Part shown: positions 55,181-63,668 of the stretch, piece after piece
Layout of the letters: each line of letters starts with the position of its first letter
How positions within the stretch are numbered: position 1 is the first letter of the stretch
Assembly (NCBI RefSeq): GCF_031191545.1
Contig: NZ_CP133472.1
Coordinates: 1 to 64,000 of the forward strand
Direction: 5' to 3'
Source: Schaalia odontolytica
GTDB taxonomy: Bacteria > Actinomycetota > Actinomycetes > Actinomycetales > Actinomycetaceae
Length of the DNA stretch: 64,000 nucleotides
Notes under the pieces: model-generated
What the model was told of the DNA's origin: nothing
Seen by the model: the letters and a program-made list of their open reading frames with translations, nothing else
Database searches by the model: none
Translations under genes and position numbers: made by a program

Positions 55181-56717
55181 GGCCAGCTCCATTTCGTAAC
55201 TGCTGTGCTTTAACGATATGGTCAAACGTGGGGCGCGGAGCTTCGTCAAGATCGGCGAGAGTCCACGACAGACGCAGCATCCGGTCGACACCGCGCATCG
55301 AGGAGCGCCCCGAATCGACGAGCCGATCGAGTTGGTTGATCAGCGAGTCATCGATGCCTGAGTGGTGTCGCAGCCACGCCCCGGGCAGTTGCGCGTTCAG
55401 GCACCAGGGTGTGCCCTCAAGGCGCCTGCGTGCCCTCGCTCGTGCCTCGACGACACGCTGGCGTATCGATGCCGAATCACGCACGCTCGTCACAGCCATG
55501 TCCGCCCGACTCGGCGCATGTACGTCGATGCGAATGTCCATGCGGTCCAGCAGCGGGCCGGACAAGCGCGCCAGGTACCGCCTCTTGTTCACCGACGAAC
55601 ACGTGCAGCGTCGACCGCCGTTTCCCCCACCGCACGGGCACGGGTTCGACGCCATCACCAGCTGGAAAGACGCGGGGTAGCGAGCCTGCACACCGGAACG
55701 ATGAAGGTGGATTACCCCCGATTCAAGCGGTTCGCGCAGAGAATCGAGGACGGAGGGAGCAAACTCGGCCGCTTCGTCGAGAAAGAGAATCCCGCCGTGG
55801 GCGAGAGAAGCCGCCCCCGGCACGAGCATGCGCGTTCCCCCACCGATAAGCGCGGGCATCGTCACGGAGTGGTGCGGCGCCTGAAACGGTGGGCGTGTCA
55901 TGAGAGACATGCCCGAAGGAAGCAGTCCGGCTACCGAATGCAACGACGTGGTTACCAGAGCGGTATCCGTGTCGAGGTCGGGAAGAATTGTCGGAAGCCT
56001 TGAGGCGAGCATCGTCTTTCCGGTGCCCGGCTCTCCCAGCAAGAACACGTGGTGCCCTCCCGCTGCCGCAGCCTCAAGCGCAGACACGGCCTCAGGCTGG
56101 CCCCGCACATCTGCCATGTCACACAGCAATCGATCCTCCGCATCAGCGCGGTCGCGTCGGACCCCTAGACGACCATGAAAGGGCGCTTTGACGGCGTCTC
56201 CCCCGGCCCATGCAATCATGTCGGCCAAGTGAGCAAAGTCAAGCACCTCTATCCCACTCACCAGCCTGGCCTCCTGCGCGCAGGCAGAAGGCACGATCAC
56301 CCGTCGCACCCCACGAGATCGCGCAGCTAGTACAGCCGGCAGCACACCGCGCACCGGCTGGATACTCCCATCGAGCGCGAGTTCCCCAACGATGACGGCT
56401 TCCTCGAAACCCGCTGGGGAGACGAGACCGGTAGCCAAAGCCACGGAAGCGGCAATCGACAGGTCGAACGCCGACCCGGACTTCGGAATCCCTGCCGGAG
56501 AAAGGTTGACGGTGATGCGCTGGTCCAACACATCGAGTCCGCAGGCTTCAAAGGCGGCGCGCACACGATCACGCGCCTCGCGCACCGAGGTGTCAAGCAG
56601 CCCAACAAGAGTAAACGCCACGAGTCCCGAACCGGCATAGGTTTCGACATCGACCAGGTGCCCTTCGATGCCGACGACACTCATCGAATAAGTGCGCGCG
56701 AGTCCCGGCCCGCTCAT
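55170..56717 (-). CDS. comM: YifB/ComM-family Mg-chelatase-like AAA ATPase
   Basis: In naturally transformable bacteria ComM is a branch-migration helicase that helps integrate donor DNA. The 515-residue protein has the N-terminal Lon-like ChlI domain (about 10-130), Walker A LGEPGTGKTML near 228, Walker B GGILFLDEAAEF near 300, and a C-terminal domain. A cysteine cluster NPCPCGG...RRCTCS lies near 370-390. ATG 56717 overlaps the yraN stop (ATGA) and the stop overlaps dprA. Confidence 0.94.
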   Translation of the reverse strand: MSGPGLARTYSMSVVGIEGHLVDVETYAGSGLVAFTLVGLLDTSVREARDRVRAAFEACGLDVLDQRITVNLSPAGIPKSGSAFDLSIAASVALATGLVSPAGFEEAVIVGELALDGSIQPVRGVLPAVLAARSRGVRRVIVPSACAQEARLVSGIEVLDFAHLADMIAWAGGDAVKAPFHGRLGVRRDRADAEDRLLCDMADVRGQPEAVSALEAAAAGGHHVFLLGEPGTGKTMLASRLPTILPDLDTDTALVTTSLHSVAGLLPSGMSLMTRPPFQAPHHSVTMPALIGGGTRMLVPGAASLAHGGILFLDEAAEFAPSVLDSLREPLESGVIHLHRSGVQARYPASFQLVMASNPCPCGGGNGGRRCTCSSVNKRRYLARLSGPLLDRMDIRIDVHAPSRADMAVTSVRDSASIRQRVVEARARARRRLEGTPWCLNAQLPGAWLRHHSGIDDSLINQLDRLVDSGRSSMRGVDRMLRLSWTLADLDEAPRPTFDHIVKAQQLRNGAGHDE

Positions 56718-57157
56718 TGCACGCCCCGCAACCACGTCACCCGCGCGTCCAGAGCGCGAAGATCCACGGCCTCGTCCATGGGAGCGGGCCACTCGCTCAG
56801 CTTCTGGGCGTCCACGGTGATGGCGACAACGTCGATGCGGACCCTCGAGGACAGGGGCCCATGCGTCCGACACCACGCACCCGTCAGGGTGCGAAGCCGG
56901 GCGACCTTACGATGATCAACCGATTCAAGAGCACTGCCTCGCCTGCGCCCAACCCTGGTACGCACCTCCACCACGACTGTCCAGGAGCGACGTGGATCCG
57001 TGTCGTCTCGGGCGATGATGTCCAGCTCCCCACGCCTTCCATCGCGCCAATTCGTCTCAAGAAGGTGCAAGCCCTCTTCTTGCAGCAGTAGGCGGGCGGT
57101 ATATTCCCCCGATGCACCTAAGACCCGTCGATCGGGCCGTGTTGAGCATTCCATCAT
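56714..57157 (-). CDS. yraN: YraN family (UPF0102) nuclease-fold protein
   Basis: A 147-residue protein with a Holliday-junction-resolvase-like fold; no activity is firmly established for the family. The core residues are visible as GELDIIARD (about 43-51) and TVVVEVRTR (about 59-67), with arginine where many members have lysine in EVK. It starts at ATG 57157 with GGAGGTGGTCC upstream. It opens a coupled yraN-comM-dprA unit behind its own terminator-separated promoter. Confidence 0.88.
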   Translation of the reverse strand: MMECSTRPDRRVLGASGEYTARLLLQEEGLHLLETNWRDGRRGELDIIARDDTDPRRSWTVVVEVRTRVGRRRGSALESVDHRKVARLRTLTGAWCRTHGPLSSRVRIDVVAITVDAQKLSEWPAPMDEAVDLRALDARVTWLRGVQ

Positions 57158-57210
57158 GGACCACCTCCACGACCACAGTGCGCCAAGCAACGACCCTGCT
57201 TCAACGCGAA

Positions 57211-57238
57211 AACCGCCCCCTGTGGATAGGGAGCGGTT
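57211..57238 (-). terminator. terminator after the DUF2469 gene
   Basis: AACCGCCCCC pairs with GGGAGCGGTT (57211-57220 with 57229-57238, one mismatch) around an 8-nt loop, followed on the minus strand by TTTTCGCG. It lies 45 nt past the DUF2469 stop. The loop region reads TGTGGATAG, close to a DnaA box; an exact TGTGGATAA follows at 57251-57259. Confidence 0.75.
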
Positions 57239-57282
57239 CGCGAAATGGCCTGTGGATAAACGCGGAGCGGTTGGTCTGTTGG

Positions 57283-57582
57283 TTAGGGAACATCGAGCTC
57301 CGGCTTGGAGAGTTCCTCAACGTTAACGTCCTTGTACGTGATCACACGCACCGAACGCACGAAGCGCGACGAGCGGTAAATGTCCCACACCCACGCGTCG
57401 CTGAGCGTCAGCTCGAAGAACACATCGCCGCCGACGGGGCGCGCCTGCACGTCGACGTGGTTACACAGGTAGAAACGCCTCTCGGTTTCCACGACGTACT
57501 TGAACAACCCGATGACATCGCGGTACTCCTTAAAGAGTTCCAGCTCCAGGTTGTTTTCGTATCCTTCGATTTCTTCACTCAC
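57283..57582 (-). CDS. DUF2469 family protein
   Basis: A 99-residue protein of the actinobacterial DUF2469 family, role unknown. The conserved opening SEEIEGYENNLELELFKEYRD and the C-terminal RSVRVITYKDVNVEEL are visible. The start is GTG 57582, which lies 6 nt after CATGAT and has no ribosome-binding site, so it may have its own leaderless transcript as well as read-through from rnhB (54 nt upstream). Members almost always sit between rnhB and yraN, as here. Confidence 0.9.
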   Translation of the reverse strand: MSEEIEGYENNLELELFKEYRDVIGLFKYVVETERRFYLCNHVDVQARPVGGDVFFELTLSDAWVWDIYRSSRFVRSVRVITYKDVNVEELSKPELDVP

Positions 57583-57636
57583 GCCACCATCATGCCGGGC
57601 TGGGCGTTGGCCCACGCCACGCCACCCCGGCGTGCC

Positions 57637-58308
57637 TCACTTTGTGGCCTGCGTCGGCATCTTCCAGGAACGACGATGGTGATCCGAGACGCCGAGCTCC
57701 ACGATGGCTCGCGCGTGCGCGGCCGACCCGTACCCCTTGTTCGATGCCCACCCGTATCCGGGATCGTCGAGGTCCTGCATGAGGCGATCGCGCGCGACCT
57801 TCGCGAGGACAGAAGCCGCCGCTACGGCCGCGCAGGACGCGTCGGCTTTGACCTGCATGTGGACGGGAAGCTCACGGCCGAAAGGATCCTCGGGGCCACC
57901 GAACGCGCCGAAGAGATCATCCGGAGCAGACAGCCAGTCGTGGGATCCGTCCAGGAGAACGCCACCGGGGACGAGGCCGCGGCCGGCGACGTCGGCGAGG
58001 GCCCGGCGACCCGCGAGCCTCAACGCCGCGATAATGCCCCACTGATCGATCTCTCGCGGCGACGCGTAACCGACGGACGAGCCGAGCGCCCACGAGCGTA
58101 CGGGCTCAACAAGCGCCTCTCGCCGACGCGGCGTCAGCGCCTTGGAATCGGTGAGCCCTTCGGGGACGGGCTCCGCTTCGACACTCACCAGAGCCACGCC
58201 AACTGCGACGGGGCCGGCGAGAGCCCCGCGGCCCACCTCATCCATCCCTGCGACAATTCCCCACCGCCGGGCGAGGGACACCTCAAGATCTCGCGAAGCG
58301 GTCGTCAT
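57637..58308 (-). CDS. rnhB: ribonuclease HII
   Basis: Removes ribonucleotides from DNA by cutting RNA-DNA hybrids. The 223-residue protein has the active-site opening AGMDEVGRGALAGPV (about 20-34, catalytic D and E), DSKALTPRRRE (about 56-66) and a third aspartate in DASCAAVAAASVLAKVARD (abbreviated region near 148). ATG 58308 overlaps the lepB stop (ATGA), so it is coupled to signal peptidase. Confidence 0.95.
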   Translation of the reverse strand: MTTASRDLEVSLARRWGIVAGMDEVGRGALAGPVAVGVALVSVEAEPVPEGLTDSKALTPRRREALVEPVRSWALGSSVGYASPREIDQWGIIAALRLAGRRALADVAGRGLVPGGVLLDGSHDWLSAPDDLFGAFGGPEDPFGRELPVHMQVKADASCAAVAAASVLAKVARDRLMQDLDDPGYGWASNKGYGSAAHARAIVELGVSDHHRRSWKMPTQATK

Positions 58309-59051
58309 GAGGCGGCGGGAACGGCGGCAAAAACTTCGTGGTGCGCGATGTCTGTCGTCCAGCGCGCGGAGGGCCAGATGACAGCCTGGACAGTGCCGAC
58401 GACGGAGGAGACCGGCACGAAGGGCGACTGTCCGGCGCCCATATGGTAACGAGAATCGGCGGAGTTCGAGCGGTTGTCCCCCATCACCCACAGGTGCCCC
58501 TCGGGAACGACGATGTCGAAGGTGCGTTCACCGCACGGCACTTGCCCGTCAGGGACGTATGGTTCGTCGATCTCCACGCCGTTGACGCTGACCTTGCCGG
58601 TCGCGTTCGCGCAGGTCACACGGTCACCGCCGACGCCGATCACGCGCTTGACGAGGGTCTGTTCGCCACCACCGGGAACGAAACCGGTGAACTCACCCAG
58701 GCGCCGCAGGACGGAGGGCGAAGCAGTCTCAGTCGAGCCCAGCCAATGAAGAGCGTCGTCGAAAACGACCACGTCGCCGCGGCGCACGTTCGAACGCAAC
58801 GCATCGATGCGTGAGACCGCGATTCGGTCATCCTCAACGAGCGTGTTGTGCATCGACGGCGAGGGAATCCAGAACACCTGAACGATGAAGGCACGTAGAA
58901 GCGACGAGATGATCAAAGCGACAACGATGATCACAAGGATCTCGCGCAGCCAGACGAGGGGGTTACGCCGCGCACGGGCCTCCGCGCGATCACGATCACG
59001 AAGCGAAGGCGAGTGCAAGGGTCCGAGCGTCGGGACTGGCTTCCGGGTCAT
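58305..59051 (-). CDS. lepB: signal peptidase I
   Basis: Cleaves signal peptides of exported proteins outside the membrane. The 248-residue protein has a polar N terminus of about 30 residues, one membrane segment (about 35-57), catalytic serine S66 in IPSPSMHNT, catalytic lysine K135 in LVKRVIGVGGDRV, and the VMGDNRSNSADSR box near 199-211. AAGGAGATTGC precedes the ATG. It lies between rplS and rnhB. Confidence 0.96.
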   Translation of the reverse strand: MTRKPVPTLGPLHSPSLRDRDRAEARARRNPLVWLREILVIIVVALIISSLLRAFIVQVFWIPSPSMHNTLVEDDRIAVSRIDALRSNVRRGDVVVFDDALHWLGSTETASPSVLRRLGEFTGFVPGGGEQTLVKRVIGVGGDRVTCANATGKVSVNGVEIDEPYVPDGQVPCGERTFDIVVPEGHLWVMGDNRSNSADSRYHMGAGQSPFVPVSSVVGTVQAVIWPSARWTTDIAHHEVFAAVPAAS

Positions 59052-59093
59052 GCAATCTCCTTATCGTCGCATCAACCATCCCAGGATACGGCG

Positions 59094-59124
59094 AGGCCCG
59101 ACACCGGCGCGCGATGTCGGGCCT
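59094..59124 (-). terminator. hairpin between rplS and lepB
   Basis: A perfect 10-bp stem AGGCCCGACA/TGTCGGGCCT with an 11-nt GC-rich loop, 38 nt past the rplS stop. The T run (TTT) lies on the plus side, so on the minus strand it may only weaken read-through into lepB. Confidence 0.6.
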
Positions 59125-59161
59125 TTCCGTGAAAAATGCCAAGGCTTGAGCCCGGCTGGCC

Positions 59162-59518
59162 TCACTCGGCCTTGCCGGAACGGTGTTCCTTGATCTTCGC
59201 AGCCTTGCCGTGACGCTCACGCAGGTAGTAGAGCTTAGCGCGGCGCACGTCGCCCTTGGTGACGACCTCAATGTGGTCGATCGTGGGGGCGTGAACAGGG
59301 AAGGTACGCTCGACGCCCACACCGAAGGAAACCTTGCGGATGGTGAACGTGGAGGACACACCGTGGCCGCGACGCGCGATCACGACGCCCTGGAAGACCT
59401 GGATACGAGAGCGGTTGCCTTCGATAACCTTGACGTGCACCTTGAGGGTGTCGCCAGCTCGGAACGAAGGGATGTCATCGCGCAGCGATGCCGCATCAAC
59501 GGCGTCCAGCTTCTGCAT
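59162..59518 (-). CDS. rplS: 50S ribosomal protein L19
   Basis: Large-subunit protein at the subunit interface, 118 residues, with [24 protein letters not shown] opening (abbreviated, about 17-40) and the signature [18 protein letters not shown] near 68-85, KLYYLRE near 95. ATG 59518 has AAGGAGAAACA upstream. It follows trmD at about 170 nt, the usual order. Confidence 0.97.
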   Translation of the reverse strand: MQKLDAVDAASLRDDIPSFRAGDTLKVHVKVIEGNRSRIQVFQGVVIARRGHGVSSTFTIRKVSFGVGVERTFPVHAPTIDHIEVVTKGDVRRAKLYYLRERHGKAAKIKEHRSGKAE

Positions 59519-59689
59519 TGTTTCTCCTTGACGCATCTGCCGCAGGTCACATGCGCCTGGTTGGGCGGGTCAAGCCCGCTCATGAACGTTTGATTGTGCG
59601 CCGCGGTGTCCCCCTGCGGCAGGATGAACCGCGCACAATCCTCGCTATTATCACATACCCACCCGGCGGTCGGCTAGCGTGAAGACCCG

Positions 59690-61042
59690 TCAGTCGCCCA
59701 GATCACGCACCATGACGAAGTCGTAGTTCTGCACACCGCCCACCGCGAAGGTTCGGCTCGAACGCTTGCGGAACCCGTGGCGCTTATAGAAAGCCTGCGC
59801 GGTCTTGTTTCCGCGGTTGGTCCCGAGAACGACGGCTACGTGCCCAATCTCGCGGGCATCGGCAACGGCGCGCTCGAGCAACGCATCCGCAACGCCGCTG
59901 CCCCGCCACGCCTCGTCCACATAACATTTCGACAGGTAGGCGCTGCCTTCCTCGACGCGTCCGGGGCGCACGAGTTCACTCGGAAGCCCGTGGACCCCGA
60001 CGTGAGTGAGCACGTAACCGATAAGGCCACCCCACACCTCGGCGACGAACAGGCGATGATGGTCGGGCGCACAGATGAGGGCCTCGAAAACGTCGACGCT
60101 GAGCTGAGTGGCAATATGCTCGTCGATTGCTTCTCGGGGCAGGTTCGCCGGGCACGCGTCCGGGAACGTCCGCGCGGCAAGTTCACTAACCGCGACGGTG
60201 TCCTCGAGCGTGGCCAGGCGTATCTCCAGGCGTTCCGCAGCACCCGCACGCGGGTAGGCAATGCCGCATGCGGCGAGCGCAGCACGGTCTTCGTGCGTCA
60301 GAGATGAGGAGTCGAGACGAAGCGCAAGGTCGGGGCGAACGCGCACCGTCTTCTCTATCGCACGATCGCGCCTCCAGCGCTCAATCGCCGCGTGGTTGCC
60401 GCCGAGAAGAACCTCGGGAATCTCAAGTGAGCGGAACTCCCGGGGCTTGGTATACACGGGATACTCGAGGAGTCCCGCGCCGGAGTGCGACTCTTCAACG
60501 AGGGAATCCGGGTTGCCCATGAAGCCCTCGAGAAGGCGCGCGACCGCCTCTGTAAGAACCATTGCGGCAACCTCGCCTCCGTTGAGGACGTAGTCGCCGA
60601 TCGAGAACTCGACGACCTCGACACCGCTGCCGCGGTAGTGTTCGGCGACGCGCGCATCGATGCCTTCGTAGCGCCCACAGGCGATAATGATCTGGTGCGC
60701 ACGCGCGAGGTCCTCCACGCGCGCCTGGGTGAGCGGCGTGCCCGAGGGGGTCGGGATCGCGAGAATGCGCCGGGGCGAGGCATCGGTGCGCTCACCGTCA
60801 CCGCGCGTAAGCGGCACGGAAAGAACCTCGTCCAGGGCGCGTGCCCACACATCCGCGCGCATCACCATGCCGGCACCCCCACCGTAGGGGGTATCGTCCA
60901 CGCTGCGGTGCTTACCGCTGGCCCAATCGCGAAGGTCGTGCGCCTGCAGCTGCACGAGCCCGGCATCCTCCGCCTTTCCCATCAGGGACAGGCGCAGCGA
61001 CGCAAAATAGTCGGGGAAAATAGAGATAAGATCGAAACGCAC
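59690..61042 (-). CDS. trmD: TrmD tRNA (guanine37-N1)-methyltransferase fused to a GNAT acetyltransferase
   Basis: The first 260 residues are TrmD, which methylates G37 of tRNAs to prevent frameshifting. They show DDTPYGGGAGMVM (49-61), the trefoil-knot SAM site CGRYEGIDARV (122-132) and FSIGDYVLNGGEVAAM (146-161), and HSGAGLLEYPVYTKP (186-200). Residues about 271-450 form a complete GNAT domain, with the acetyl-CoA loop EAWRGSGVADALL (377-389) and YKRHGFRKRS (419-428). The frame is continuous, so this is a real fusion in the assembled sequence. GTG 61042 starts 4 nt after the rimM stop. The acetyltransferase substrate is unknown. Confidence 0.9.
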   Translation of the reverse strand: MRFDLISIFPDYFASLRLSLMGKAEDAGLVQLQAHDLRDWASGKHRSVDDTPYGGGAGMVMRADVWARALDEVLSVPLTRGDGERTDASPRRILAIPTPSGTPLTQARVEDLARAHQIIIACGRYEGIDARVAEHYRGSGVEVVEFSIGDYVLNGGEVAAMVLTEAVARLLEGFMGNPDSLVEESHSGAGLLEYPVYTKPREFRSLEIPEVLLGGNHAAIERWRRDRAIEKTVRVRPDLALRLDSSSLTHEDRAALAACGIAYPRAGAAERLEIRLATLEDTVAVSELAARTFPDACPANLPREAIDEHIATQLSVDVFEALICAPDHHRLFVAEVWGGLIGYVLTHVGVHGLPSELVRPGRVEEGSAYLSKCYVDEAWRGSGVADALLERAVADAREIGHVAVVLGTNRGNKTAQAFYKRHGFRKRSSRTFAVGGVQNYDFVMVRDLGD

Positions 61043-61046
61043 GAGC

Positions 61047-61559
61047 CTAGCGGTCCTCGCGCTCCGAAACGGCTTCATCATCGAAGAGGCCGGGAGGCGC
61101 ATCGATGACGACGACTCCGCGCTCAACGTCGACCGTAGGGACGAGCGCCGTCACAAAGGGCACCATGACAGTGCCGCGACCGGTGGCGACGAGCAGGAGA
61201 TCCTGAGCGGCACCGGGCGTCAGACCGCTGACGGTTCCGAGGACATCGCCGTTGGGAGTGCGCGCCTCAAGCCCCTTGAGCTCGTGCGGATACCAGGCGT
61301 CTTCCTCGGGGTGGGCATCGACGAGCAGACGGGAACCTCGCAAGGCCTCGGCGTCCTCGCGCGTCACACATTCTTCGAAGGAGGCGAGCACGCGGTCCCT
61401 GTGAACGCGCACTGCGCGGACCGTGAGCGTTCGACGATCCCCGGCCACGTCCAGACTGGCACCGGGCGCCAAAACCTCAGGGTCGTCGCTGCGCACGTCC
61501 AAGATGACCTCGCCACGCAGGCCGTGGGCAGGGCCGACGATAGCTGCTGTGAGCTGCAT
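61047..61559 (-). CDS. rimM: 16S rRNA processing protein RimM
   Basis: Ribosome maturation factor that binds S19 and helps assemble the 30S head. The 170-residue protein has the N-terminal RimM barrel with GPAHGLRGEVIL (about 9-20) and the C-terminal PRC-barrel with DAWYPHELKGLEA (about 87-99) and VMVPFVTALVPTVDVE. GTGAGGAG precedes the ATG. It sits between khpA and trmD. Confidence 0.95.
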   Translation of the reverse strand: MQLTAAIVGPAHGLRGEVILDVRSDDPEVLAPGASLDVAGDRRTLTVRAVRVHRDRVLASFEECVTREDAEALRGSRLLVDAHPEEDAWYPHELKGLEARTPNGDVLGTVSGLTPGAAQDLLLVATGRGTVMVPFVTALVPTVDVERGVVVIDAPPGLFDDEAVSEREDR

Positions 61560-61602
61560 GTGTTCTCCTCACGATGAACGGGGACTCCCCCGAAGGATAC
61601 AA

Positions 61603-61633
61603 CGAAGGGGCCCGGCAATACCGGACCCCTTCG
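61603..61633 (-). terminator. hairpin between khpA and rimM
   Basis: CGAAGGGG-CCCGG pairs with CCGG-CCCCTTCG around CAATA, with one mismatch. It falls 16 nt past the khpA stop and 44 nt before the rimM start, so it could attenuate transcription within the rpsP operon. Confidence 0.65.
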
Positions 61634-61648
61634 TGACGTGTGCGAGTC

Positions 61649-61888
61649 TTACTCGCGATCCGTGTCGACGACGTCAACGCGGACAGTGCCACGCGTGGAC
61701 AGCGCACCCATGACGGTGCGCAGCGCGCGAGCCGTCCGACCGCCGCGTCCGATGACGCGCCCCAGGTCCTCGGGGTTCACGCGAACCTCAAGAAGCTGGC
61801 CGCGTCGCATGGAGCGAGGCGTCACCTCGACATCTTCGGGGTGGTCAACGATGCCGCTGACCAGGTGCTCCAACGCGTCGGCGAGCAT
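61649..61888 (-). CDS. khpA: KH-domain RNA-binding protein KhpA
   Basis: A 79-residue single KH domain protein of the YlqC/KhpA family that binds RNA, usually with KhpB. The RNA-binding loop is GRVIGRGGRTARALRTV (about 43-59, GxxG as GRGG). It begins 2 nt after the rpsP stop, so it is tightly coupled to S16. Expression may drop after it at the following hairpin. Confidence 0.94.
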   Translation of the reverse strand: MLADALEHLVSGIVDHPEDVEVTPRSMRRGQLLEVRVNPEDLGRVIGRGGRTARALRTVMGALSTRGTVRVDVVDTDRE

Positions 61889-61890
61889 GC

Positions 61891-62343
61891 TCAGGCATCC
61901 TCTCCGGCGGCTTCTTCGGAAGCCTGCTCGGCAGCCTCGGCCTCAGCAGCGGCCTCTTCCTCGGCCTTCTTGGCGGAAGCGGCGGCCTTGGACTTTTCGG
62001 CAGCTGCCTCGGCGTCCTTGATGGCCTGCTCGGCCTGGGCAGCCTTGTCCTTCTCGGAGACGATGACGCGGGAAACCGCATCGGCCTTGCCGTTGAACTT
62101 GGCGATGTCACCGGTCAGGACCAGCAGATTGCGGACCTGATCGGAGGGCTGAGCGCCAACGCCGAGCCAGTACTGGGCGCGCTCAGAGTCGATGCGAACG
62201 ATCGACGGGTTGGGCTGAGGATCGTAGTAGCCGACCTCTTCGATGACGCGTCCGTCACGCTTCTTGCGCGAATCGACGACGACAACACGGTACTGGGCGG
62301 CGTGGATCTTACCCACGCGCTTCAGGCGAATTCGAACTGCCAC
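61891..62343 (-). CDS. rpsP: 30S ribosomal protein S16 with long acidic-alanine tail
   Basis: Small-subunit protein. Residues 1-82 are S16 proper ([28 protein letters not shown] near 36). The remaining 68 residues are a low-complexity alanine/glutamate/lysine helix, a tail seen in several actinobacterial S16 proteins. Start is GTG 62343, with GGAGAGACC about 8 nt upstream. First gene of rpsP-khpA-rimM-trmD. Confidence 0.96.
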   Translation of the reverse strand: MAVRIRLKRVGKIHAAQYRVVVVDSRKKRDGRVIEEVGYYDPQPNPSIVRIDSERAQYWLGVGAQPSDQVRNLLVLTGDIAKFNGKADAVSRVIVSEKDKAAQAEQAIKDAEAAAEKSKAAASAKKAEEEAAAEAEAAEQASEEAAGEDA

Positions 62344-62558
62344 TTGAGTGGTCTCTCCATTTCAGATTGGTGTGGACCTTTGCGTCCCGAGGTGGGAAAC
62401 ACAGGGGTCGCATCGGACCGGGACACGACGGCACGCAGTGAGAGGGTCTACGAACCGCCGGGTACAGCAAGCGATTATGCCATATTTCGCGCGCATATCC
62501 CAAGTCAGGGAGCTGCGGCGCGTGGCGCGAATCGGTTAAATCCATCACTGCCGCGCGT

Positions 62559-63665
62559 TCAGACGGACGCTCGCTCCCACACGCTACCTCCGTCGAGGAT
62601 GACCCGCGCTGGCCTGGACAACTCCAGCGGATTACTCCTCGGATCCTCATCCAGGATCAGGAAGTCGGCAGGGCCGCCTTCGACGAGGCCGGGGTAGCCC
62701 AAGTAGTGCTGGCTCACCCAGGTGGCCGCATCGATCGTGGCCTGGGCGGGCGCACCCCAGCGCAGCCAGAGCTCGAGTTCACCCGCGATTGTCCCATGAT
62801 CCTGGTAGCCGCCCGAGTCAGTTCCCATGAGAAGAACGACGCCGGAGTCGACGAGCATCTGGAAGTGGTCCCACCTCGTGTCGTACATGCGCTGCATCGT
62901 CGCCGCGTACACGGGGTACTTCTCCCCGGCCTGGGCTGCGAAGTCCCTGAAAAGCTCAACCTGGCGCAGCGTCGGCGTCACCGCGATGCCGCGAGCCGCG
63001 ATCTCGCTGGCCTGATCTGCATCGATGCCGCTGCCGTGTTCGATGTCGTCGACGCCAGCCTCAATGAGCGAGTCGATGACGCGATGAGAGAAGGCATGTA
63101 CGGCGATCCTGGCCCCGGCGTCGTGAACGGCGGCAACAGCATCCGTTAGCACAGCGGTATCCCACAGGGGCATGAGGTCGGAGTCAGCGCCGGCGCTGCG
63201 ATCGATCCAGTCGCCGACGATCTTCACCCATCCGTCGGCAGAACGCGCCATCGTCGCGAGGACATCAGGAAGCTCGCGCTGGTCCTGTACGTCCAGCGGA
63301 AGGTCACGCATATAGCGCTTGGGACGCGCGACGTGGCGACCACATCGAATCAGGTGCAGGCCGGTGGCACGAGCGGCGGCCGAGTTGTCGACCGGAACAC
63401 CGCAGTCCCGCACCACGGTCACACCGCTCGCGAGCGTGACTCGGGCCTGCTCCACCATGTCGCGTTCAGACACGGAACCGACATCCGAGTATCCGATGTG
63501 GCAGTGTGTATCGACCATGCCTGGCACGATGAAGCCCACCGACGTCGCGGTCTCATCATCACTGATGCGACGAATCACTCCGCCGTCGACCCTCCACGTG
63601 CCGCGCACCCACCGGGGACGCTCTAACGTGTGATCCGCCCACAGGGCGAGACCGGAGAATTCCAT
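62559..63665 (-). CDS. amidohydrolase-family protein
   Basis: A 368-residue metal-dependent hydrolase of the imidazolonepropionase/prolidase-like amidohydrolase group; the substrate is unknown. Metal and catalytic residues are visible as HCHIG (about 54-58), a lysine in GWVKIVGDW near 145, histidines in AVHAFSH (about 188-194) and IEHGSG (about 209-214), and the aspartate in LMGTDSGGY (about 281-289). There is no signal peptide. It starts 3 nt after the ffh stop and is therefore read with it. Confidence 0.88.
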   Translation of the reverse strand: MEFSGLALWADHTLERPRWVRGTWRVDGGVIRRISDDETATSVGFIVPGMVDTHCHIGYSDVGSVSERDMVEQARVTLASGVTVVRDCGVPVDNSAAARATGLHLIRCGRHVARPKRYMRDLPLDVQDQRELPDVLATMARSADGWVKIVGDWIDRSAGADSDLMPLWDTAVLTDAVAAVHDAGARIAVHAFSHRVIDSLIEAGVDDIEHGSGIDADQASEIAARGIAVTPTLRQVELFRDFAAQAGEKYPVYAATMQRMYDTRWDHFQMLVDSGVVLLMGTDSGGYQDHGTIAGELELWLRWGAPAQATIDAATWVSQHYLGYPGLVEGGPADFLILDEDPRSNPLELSRPARVILDGGSVWERASV

Positions 63666-63668
63666 GCC

